From an uncultured Collinsella sp. (lineage in GTDB: Bacteria > Actinomycetota > Coriobacteriia > Coriobacteriales > Coriobacteriaceae): 11,218 nt of DNA. A program made the position numbers and the translations under genes. Shown one piece after another: positions 6,352 through 11,218 of this stretch. Where the stretch lies: assembly GCA_902475445.1 (NCBI GenBank), contig CABRZN010000060.1, forward strand, positions 1 through 11,218. Direction: 5' to 3'. The notes beneath the pieces are model-generated. The model did not search any database and was not told the origin of the DNA. It saw only the letters and a program-made list of their open reading frames with translations. Every line of letters starts with the position of its first letter. The first letter of the stretch is position 1.

Positions 6352-7770
6352 TTACGCAAGGTCTTCGCCATTGCTTGCTATTACGCGTCGGTACCATTCG
6401 AAGCTTTTCTTTTTACGTCTCTCAAACGAGCCCGCACCGCTATCGTCTCGATCGACATAGATAAACCCGTAGCGCTTACGCATCTGTCCTGTGGCGACCG
6501 AAACCAAATCGATCGGGCCCCAACAGGTATATCCCATGAGTTCCACCCCGTCGAGCTCGACGGTCTCCCTCATCGCCTCGATGTGGGCCCGCAGGTATTC
6601 AACTCGATAGTCGTCTTCTATTTCACCCGAATCTTCCGGCACATCAGGAGCACCCAAACCGTTTTCGACGATGAACAGCGGCTTTTGATAGCGATCCCAG
6701 ATTTCATTCATGGTGACGCGCAGCCCTTTTGGGTCGATAAACCTCCCCCAAGGCTCCTGTTTTAGATACGGATTAGGCGCCGAGCGAAGAAGGTTCGAAT
6801 CGAACTGACCTTCCGCATGCGCTTTTGCGACGCGCGTCGAGTAATACGAAAACGAGACGAAATCGACCAGGTTTGCAGCCAGTACTTCGCGGTCATCATC
6901 CCGATAGGGCACCTCAAAACCATGGCGGGCGTATTCCTTGAGAACATAGCTCGGGTACGCACCGCGCACCTGGACGTCGGTAAACATGTAATGGCTGCGA
7001 TTCTCAGCCTGCGCAGCCAGCACATCGTCCGGATCACATGTAGCCGGATAGAAGACACCTGCGTTGAGCATGCAACCGATCTTCGCCCCGGGGCACAGTT
7101 CATGACACGCCCCGACCGCACGGGCACTCGCAACCAATACATGGTGCACGGCCGTGTGAACCGTTGCATAGCGATTCTCCCCTTGCTCGAAGATGATCCC
7201 CGCCGCCATAAAGCACGCCTGCGTCATGATGTTGATCTCGTTAAAGGTCAGCCAATAATTGACCAATCCCCGATAGCGCTCGAACACGGTACGCGAATAT
7301 CGATCGAACAGGTCGACCAACCTGCGATCGCGCCATCCGCCATACGCATCGACGAGATGCATGGGGACATCATAGTGGTTGAGCGTCACCAAAGGCTCAA
7401 TGCCATGCGCGCGGCACGTCCTAAAAACATCCTCGTAAAAGGCAAGGCCTTCTTCATTGGGCTCGGCTTCGTCTCCTTTGGGAAAAATGCGGCTCCAGGC
7501 GATCGATAAGCGCAGGCATTTAAAACCCATCTGGGCAAACAGTTCAATATCCTGCTTGTACCTATGGTAAAAATCAATGCCTTTGCGAGCGGGATAGAAG
7601 CTGTCGGGTGCCAACGCACGCGGATCAAGGTCTCCCCGCATGACGCCCATGCGCTGATCGCCAAACGGCAGCATGTCGGAATTGGCTAAACCGCGACCGC
7701 CTTCGTTCCATCCTCCCTCGCACTGGTTTGCAGCCAGAGCCCCGCCCCATAAAAAATCTTCTCTAAACAT
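6352..7770 (-). CDS. 6-phospho-beta-glucosidase, glycoside hydrolase family 1
   Basis: A 472-residue cytoplasmic GH1 enzyme. It begins FREDFLWGGALAANQCEGGW, the typical GH1 N-terminus. The acid/base is Glu178 in LTFNEIN and the nucleophile is Glu369 in FIVENG. Near the C-terminus, DLVSVATGQMRKRYGFIYVD supplies Ser424, Lys432 and Tyr434, the set that binds the 6-phosphate in phospho-glycosidases. It therefore hydrolyses phosphorylated beta-glucosides delivered by the PTS permease encoded just upstream. The start at 7770 is chosen for the family N-terminus and AAAGGA about 10 nt before it; the open frame extends further upstream only by chance. It follows the EIIBC gene after a 146-nt gap that contains alternative hairpins, so its expression may be adjusted separately. 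The aglycone range (cellobiose, salicin, arbutin, plant glycosides) cannot be read from the sequence. Confidence 0.94.
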   Translation of the reverse strand: MFREDFLWGGALAANQCEGGWNEGGRGLANSDMLPFGDQRMGVMRGDLDPRALAPDSFYPARKGIDFYHRYKQDIELFAQMGFKCLRLSIAWSRIFPKGDEAEPNEEGLAFYEDVFRTCRAHGIEPLVTLNHYDVPMHLVDAYGGWRDRRLVDLFDRYSRTVFERYRGLVNYWLTFNEINIMTQACFMAAGIIFEQGENRYATVHTAVHHVLVASARAVGACHELCPGAKIGCMLNAGVFYPATCDPDDVLAAQAENRSHYMFTDVQVRGAYPSYVLKEYARHGFEVPYRDDDREVLAANLVDFVSFSYYSTRVAKAHAEGQFDSNLLRSAPNPYLKQEPWGRFIDPKGLRVTMNEIWDRYQKPLFIVENGLGAPDVPEDSGEIEDDYRVEYLRAHIEAMRETVELDGVELMGYTCWGPIDLVSVATGQMRKRYGFIYVDRDDSGAGSFERRKKKSFEWYRRVIASNGEDLA

Positions 7771-7814
7771 TATGGTGTCGTCCTTTCTATCAAATTCCCG
7801 GCCCACGCTGTCGA

Positions 7815-7888
7815 ACGCAACGGACTCGGCAAGTGCCGCGCAACAGCACAGTACCGTTGCGCGGCCAAGGGGTCGGACCGCGCAACGG
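7815..7888 (-). other. Competing hairpin arms in the EIIBC-GH1 intercistronic region
   Basis: CCGTTGCGCGG (7854-7864) is a perfect reverse complement of CCGCGCAACGG (7878-7888), giving an 11-bp stem with a 13-nt loop. The same middle arm can instead pair over 9 nt with CCGCGCAAC (7836-7844), or over 8 nt with CGCAACGG (7815-7822). The three partner arms are mutually exclusive. No U-run follows on the minus strand, so simple termination is unlikely. It could be an RNA stability or processing element, a structural switch before the GH1 gene, or a small dispersed repeat. Confidence 0.6.
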
Positions 7889-7916
7889 CTGGGGAGCATA
7901 TTTGTGCAGTAGCCTC

Positions 7917-9365
7917 TTATGCCTCGACGGATTCAACAGCCTCAGAATCGCCGCTCTTGGACTTCAACGGCATCTTCTCCTGTCCTTCAAATCCAAAAAC
8001 CATCGCCAACGCAAACGTCACGGCACCGCCAGCAAGACACCCGATGGTGCCGGGGATGATATCCTGAGCAAACATGAGCACGTTCATCCATGGGAAACCA
8101 ACGCCAGTGAAGATATAGACGTTGGCATGAAGAAGGCTTACCAGCAGACCACCGACAGCACCACCAATCATGTTCCAGGCAAGAGCTTTCTTGTCGCGAA
8201 ACAGGATGCCGTAGATGATGGGCTCACTCACGCGACCGAAGGCATAGGTGATGAACAAGTTCCAGCCCGTGGCTCGATTCTCCTTGTCCTTAGCGCGCAG
8301 GCCATAGGCGAGCGCGATGGCAAGCGTGGTGTAGGCTACAACCGCGGCGCCGGGGTATAAGATGGCGTCGTAACCGTTCTGGAGCGCGGCGGGCAATATG
8401 GCGGTATAGATCGGCACGTGCATGCCGGTGGCGATGATCAGATTCCAGAATGCGCCGATAACCGCGGTCGCAGCGGGACCGGCAACAGAGGCGAGCCAAA
8501 TGATGAAATCGGCCACAAGGCCCATGACAAATTGGACGGCAGGGCCGCAGAGGCACAGCGCGACCGGCAACATCACGAGCACCGTACCCACGGGTACGAT
8601 CAGAACGCGCAACATATCAGGCGAGATCTTCTTAAAGAAGCGCTCAACATAGGACTGGGCCCAGGTGATCAAGATGACCGGAAGAACAGCCTGGGTGTAG
8701 TTGACGAGCTGCATGGGGATGCCGAAGACGCTGAAAGGCTTTCCGTCCTCAACAATAGCGAGCATGTCGGGGTAAATCATCACAACGGCGATGAGCAGTG
8801 CCAGCACAGGGCTCGTTTTGAACTTCTTAGCCGAACTGTAGGCAGCAAATACCGGGAAGTAATAGTACGCCGCATCGCCCACCAGGGAAAGGATCCGATA
8901 CAGGTCGCTCGTTTCGGACATAAAACCGGCGCCTTCGGGCCCAAACAGAATGACGAGCATCTTGAAGATACCGGCGACACAAAAGATCGGAAGGATCGGG
9001 GTGATAGCGCCGCTCACGGCATCGAGCAGCTGATTGAAGAGGTGCTTGGGTGCCAAGCGCTCCTTCCAGCTAAGCTGAGGGCCATCGAGTTCCTCGTCAA
9101 TCGATACCGTGACCTCGAATCCGCCCTGCTTACAAACCTCGTCGTAGACCTTGTCGACCGTGGGCCCGATCACCAGCTGCACCTGCCCTCCGGCGTGCAC
9201 GACGCTGATGATAGACGAGATGTCCTCAAGCTTCTCATCATTCGAGAGGCTTTCATCCTTGAGGCTGAAGCGCAGGCGCGTCATGCAATGCGTAACCGAA
9301 GCCACGTTTTCCGCCCCGCCCACAGTGGAGAGAATCTGTTCTGCCACCTTTTTGTAATTTGCCAT
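7917..9365 (-). CDS. PTS beta-glucoside-family EIIBC permease component
   Basis: A 482-residue membrane protein that imports and phosphorylates beta-glucosides. The EIIB domain occupies about residues 1-85, with the phosphorylated cysteine Cys27 in SVTHCMTRLRFSLKD. The EIIC domain runs from about 105 to 455, with many hydrophobic segments (for example ITPILPIFCVAGIFKMLVIL), the family stretch GDAAYYYFPVFAAYSSAKKF near 163-182, and SEPIIYG in the substrate region. It ends shortly after EIIC with a Glu/Ser-rich tail; the EIIA domain found at the C-terminus of BglF/BglP-type proteins (about 620 residues) is absent, so a separate glucose-type EIIA must donate phosphate. The second of two adjacent ATGs (9365) is chosen because it lies 6 nt after AGGAG. 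It lies 70 nt after the antiterminator gene and supplies substrate to the downstream 6-phospho-beta-glucosidase. Confidence 0.93.
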   Translation of the reverse strand: MANYKKVAEQILSTVGGAENVASVTHCMTRLRFSLKDESLSNDEKLEDISSIISVVHAGGQVQLVIGPTVDKVYDEVCKQGGFEVTVSIDEELDGPQLSWKERLAPKHLFNQLLDAVSGAITPILPIFCVAGIFKMLVILFGPEGAGFMSETSDLYRILSLVGDAAYYYFPVFAAYSSAKKFKTSPVLALLIAVVMIYPDMLAIVEDGKPFSVFGIPMQLVNYTQAVLPVILITWAQSYVERFFKKISPDMLRVLIVPVGTVLVMLPVALCLCGPAVQFVMGLVADFIIWLASVAGPAATAVIGAFWNLIIATGMHVPIYTAILPAALQNGYDAILYPGAAVVAYTTLAIALAYGLRAKDKENRATGWNLFITYAFGRVSEPIIYGILFRDKKALAWNMIGGAVGGLLVSLLHANVYIFTGVGFPWMNVLMFAQDIIPGTIGCLAGGAVTFALAMVFGFEGQEKMPLKSKSGDSEAVESVEA

Positions 9366-9435
9366 CATTGGCTCCTTTGCACAATCTTGGCTTACTGTTC
9401 GAATCGGCAAAGGTCATGCCCCGAATGGCTACGGG

Positions 9436-10275
9436 TTACAATCCTTTTTTGGAGATGATCCGGTTGAGATGGATCGTCAGATAGAGTTCCTCCTCCTCGG
9501 AGAGCGTGGCGTCCCACGTTTCACGACAATAGGAACCGATATGCTTCACGCACTCTGCCAACTGCGGAAACTCCTCACGAAAGTTCTTGTACATCTGCAT
9601 GTTGGCGCTGTTCAGCGACTCGCCGGCTTGAATGCGCTTGAACAGGTACCGCAGATGCGTGGCATAGCGAGTGAAATCGTAGGAATCGCGGTCAACGATG
9701 ATGCGAAAATCACTCTCGACGATCTCAGTGACATCTTCTAGCATATCGTCAAACTGCTTGGTGGGTTTGCTCGCGGTCTCGATGGCCTGAACAACCCGCG
9801 CATTGACGAGATTCATGGCAATGCTGGCAATCTCTTCTTTGGGAAGTCGTTCACCAAGCTCCTTTTCGAGCCTCATAACGATAAACTGCGCCGCTTTGTA
9901 TTCCTTAGGATATGTCTCGCGCACTTCATAGGCGAGAGGCATCGCAATACGAAAACCCTTTTGCGCGCGCTCCACCGCAAATGACAGGTGATCGGCCATG
10001 AACAATGTCGCCTTGGTCGACAGATCATAGGGCAGCTCGTTGGCGACGATGTCCATCACCTTGGCCGTGAACATCACGATCTCAGAAGGAAGGTCGCGCA
10101 TGACGTCCTGCCCTTTGGGGTCGATGTCATAAAACGTATGCTCAATCTTAGAGAGCGGCAGCTCGCGGGGAAATTCTCCCCCAAACCCGACGCCCCTGCC
10201 CATGGCGATCACGTCGCGCCCCTGCCCGTCGCGGCAAAGAACGGCATTGTTGTTGAGCTTTTTAATCGCAAGCAT
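9436..10275 (-). CDS. bglG: BglG/LicT-family transcriptional antiterminator
   Basis: A 279-residue RNA-binding antiterminator. The CAT RNA-binding domain covers about residues 1-55 (MLAIKKLNNNAVLCRDGQGR... GRGVGFG). Two PTS-regulation domains follow, PRD1 at about 65-170 and PRD2 at about 175-279. Regulatory histidines match LicT at His96 (ADHLSFA, PRD1), His207 (THLRYLF) and His269 (TIHLNRI). The second PRD1 histidine is replaced by Asn155 in SIAMNLVNA, where LicT has ALHFVNA. The start at 10275 has AAAGGAGG 7 nt upstream and puts the RNA-binding domain at the N-terminus. When beta-glucosides are present the protein should be dephosphorylated on PRD1, dimerise, bind the RAT sequence in the leader immediately upstream, and block the overlapping terminator. 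It is the first gene of the EIIBC-GH1 operon. Confidence 0.95.
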   Translation of the reverse strand: MLAIKKLNNNAVLCRDGQGRDVIAMGRGVGFGGEFPRELPLSKIEHTFYDIDPKGQDVMRDLPSEIVMFTAKVMDIVANELPYDLSTKATLFMADHLSFAVERAQKGFRIAMPLAYEVRETYPKEYKAAQFIVMRLEKELGERLPKEEIASIAMNLVNARVVQAIETASKPTKQFDDMLEDVTEIVESDFRIIVDRDSYDFTRYATHLRYLFKRIQAGESLNSANMQMYKNFREEFPQLAECVKHIGSYCRETWDATLSEEEELYLTIHLNRIISKKGL

Positions 10276-10300
10276 TATTGAACCTCCTTTCGGAATTATC

Positions 10301-10350
10301 AAAAAGAAAAGGCATGACTGCAAATAGCCGAGCTATCGCGGTCATGCCTT
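10301..10350 (-). terminator. Leader terminator (attenuator) of the beta-glucoside operon
   Basis: On the minus strand AAGGCATGAC (10341-10350) pairs perfectly with GTCATGCCTT (10309-10318). An inner stem forms from GATAGC and GCTATT, and a U-rich tail TTCTTTTT follows. It ends about 25 nt before the antiterminator start codon. Its 5' arm is shared with the 3' half of the adjacent RAT, so RAT and terminator cannot form together. Confidence 0.93.
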
Positions 10351-10364
10351 ACCAGTAACAATCC
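10340..10364 (-). promoter_or_regulatory. RAT antiterminator site overlapping the leader terminator
   Basis: On the minus strand the site starts GGATTGTTACTG and ends GGCATGACC, close to the known BglG/LicT ribonucleic antiterminator consensus (GGATTGTTACTG... GGCA..ACC). A TTA-CTGG-TAA top stem can form. Its 3' half is the 5' arm of the terminator, so binding by the antiterminator encoded next door would prevent termination. Confidence 0.9.
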
Positions 10365-10380
10365 GTTGTATCGAGGCGCG

Positions 10381-10407
10381 GGCATGCCTCCCTAGAAGTA
10401 ACAATCC
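10381..10407 (-). promoter_or_regulatory. Second, promoter-proximal RAT-like site
   Basis: On the minus strand it starts with the same 11-mer GGATTGTTACT as the downstream RAT (43 nt between copies) and ends GGCATGCC. A CTTC/GAGG top stem with a TAGG loop is possible. It is flanked by GCGCGG and CCGCGC, which can clamp the element. No U-run follows, so it has no terminator of its own. Confidence 0.65.
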
Positions 10408-10419
10408 GCGCAGCAAAGA

Positions 10420-10425
10420 ATGATA
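10420..10425 (-). promoter_or_regulatory. Candidate -10 element of the beta-glucoside operon leader
   Basis: TATCAT on the minus strand matches TATAAT at five of six positions. It would start transcription near 10413, placing the first RAT-like site at the very 5' end of the RNA. No good -35 is visible at 16-18 nt, so an activator or a weak promoter is possible. The rest of the stretch 10426-10535 shows no gene and no clear terminator for the nucleoside hydrolase. Confidence 0.4.
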
Positions 10426-10535
10426 GCCCATATCTTCGCGGGGAGCACCGTCCACAGCCGACCAACGGTAGCATATCGTCCGTGAACGGTTTTGGAAGCG
10501 TTGAAACGATTGGGAGGCCGTCTCAATCTTGCGGA

Positions 10536-11218
10536 TCAGCCCAGGACGAGGGCCATGCGTGTCTTGAACTCGGACAGGAAGCGCGGGGCATCCACGGTCA
10601 GTGCCACAAGCGCGCTCTTGTCCGGATCGGATAGGCGGCGCTCGTCGCAAATGGTGCGGCCGCGATACTCGCCCAGCAGATCAACACGCAGATTGCAGCC
10701 GAGCGCACCCACGAGCGTGGGGTCAATCGCCACAGCGACGGCAAGCGGATCGTGCAGCGCGCAGCCACCCAGGTAGGGGGCGTTCATCTCGTACGAGCCA
10801 ATGTAGTGCTCCACCATGCTCGCAAACGCGCAACCGGCCATGGTGCCCGAACCCGTCCAGCCGGCAATGTCGCGACGCGTGAGCACCACGCGATGCGTCA
10901 CGTCCAGACCCACCATGGTGAGCTTGCGGCCCGAACGCAGCACGGCATCGGCCGCCTCGGGATCACTTGCCATGTTGGCCTCGGCGCCCGCACTCACGTT
11001 TCCGGGCACGGTCAGGGCGCCGCCCATCACGACCACGCGACCGATAGACATCATCGCCGCCACATCGCGCTCCAAGGCAAGTGCCAGGTTGGAGAGCGGA
11101 CCGGTCGCCACGTAGATCAGATCGGGGCCATAGGTGCGCGCGGCATCGATCAGATAATCGACCGCCGCGTTACCGTCGGCCGACGTCGCCCCCACCGGCT
11201 CGTACTGCGACGCGGGCA
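10536..11218 (-). CDS. Inosine/uridine-preferring nucleoside hydrolase family protein (5' part outside the window)
   Basis: The C-terminal 227 or so residues of a ribonucleoside hydrolase (IUNH family), which splits the N-glycosidic bond of nucleosides to ribose and base. The visible part includes ADGNAAVDYLIDAA, IYVATGPLSNLALALE, VVVMGGALTVPGNVSAGAEANMASDPEAADAVL, and CALHDPLAVAVA with the His-Asp pair typical of the active site and calcium site. The N-terminal DxDxGxDD calcium motif must lie beyond the right edge. The frame is open through the edge (PASQYEPVGATSADG), so an internal GTG at 11195 should not be taken as the start. The gene is followed by the beta-glucoside leader with no clear terminator between them. 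It has no evident link to the sugar operons. Confidence 0.9.
   Translation of the reverse strand, partial: PASQYEPVGATSADGNAAVDYLIDAARTYGPDLIYVATGPLSNLALALERDVAAMMSIGRVVVMGGALTVPGNVSAGAEANMASDPEAADAVLRSGRKLTMVGLDVTHRVVLTRRDIAGWTGSGTMAGCAFASMVEHYIGSYEMNAPYLGGCALHDPLAVAVAIDPTLVGALGCNLRVDLLGEYRGRTICDERRLSDPDKSALVALTVDAPRFLSEFKTRMALVLG

Noticed and set aside
10502..10515. Possible catabolite-repression (cre-like) site TGAAACGATTGGGA upstream of the beta-glucoside leader
   Set aside because: Only the left half and central CG fit the consensus. The right half does not, and CcpA-type control is not established for this lineage.

Overview
The window is GC-rich, gene-dense, and coded entirely on the minus strand. 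It reads like chromosomal sequence of a high-GC anaerobic gut actinobacterium. A Coriobacteriia member such as Collinsella is my best guess, from composition, gene style and the mix of PTS and LacI systems; no marker gene confirms it. The window holds carbohydrate-uptake and catabolic modules plus the 3' part of one unrelated gene.

In the direction of transcription (right to left):
(1) 11218-10536 is the C-terminal part of an inosine/uridine-type nucleoside hydrolase, cut by the window edge.
(2) 10425-6352 is a beta-glucoside operon controlled by antitermination. It has a leader with two RAT-like antiterminator sequences and an intrinsic terminator, then a BglG/LicT antiterminator, a PTS EIIBC permease without an EIIA domain, and a GH1 6-phospho-beta-glucosidase. 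The RAT just before the terminator overlaps its 5' arm, the classic arrangement in which BglG binding lets RNA polymerase continue.
(3) 6298-5066 is a LacI-family repressor gene with its own TTGACA-containing promoter, an overlapping palindromic operator and a UUCG-loop terminator.
(4) 5044-68 is a four-gene catabolic operon: an L-fucose/L-arabinose-isomerase-like enzyme, the N- and C-terminal halves of a split transketolase, and an FGGY-family kinase resembling glycerol kinase. Its promoter region is packed with GTTTA/TAAAC half-sites, some of them the same strings found in the repressor's own promoter. This points to the LacI protein as its regulator.

The four-gene operon implies the route aldose -> ketose -> ketose phosphate -> transketolase cleavage, but the sugar is not evident. 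Known routes that use a split transketolase on unusual sugars (the D-apiose transketolase route and the sulfoquinovose sulfo-transketolase route) each match part of the set and neither matches all of it. This is the strongest candidate for an undescribed pathway here.

Structured non-coding elements include a 101-bp imperfect inverted repeat between the transketolase and kinase genes, a set of mutually exclusive hairpin arms between the PTS and GH1 genes, and the tandem RAT leader. No tRNA, rRNA, CRISPR array, insertion sequence or phage gene was seen. No gene-free stretch exceeds 300 bases.
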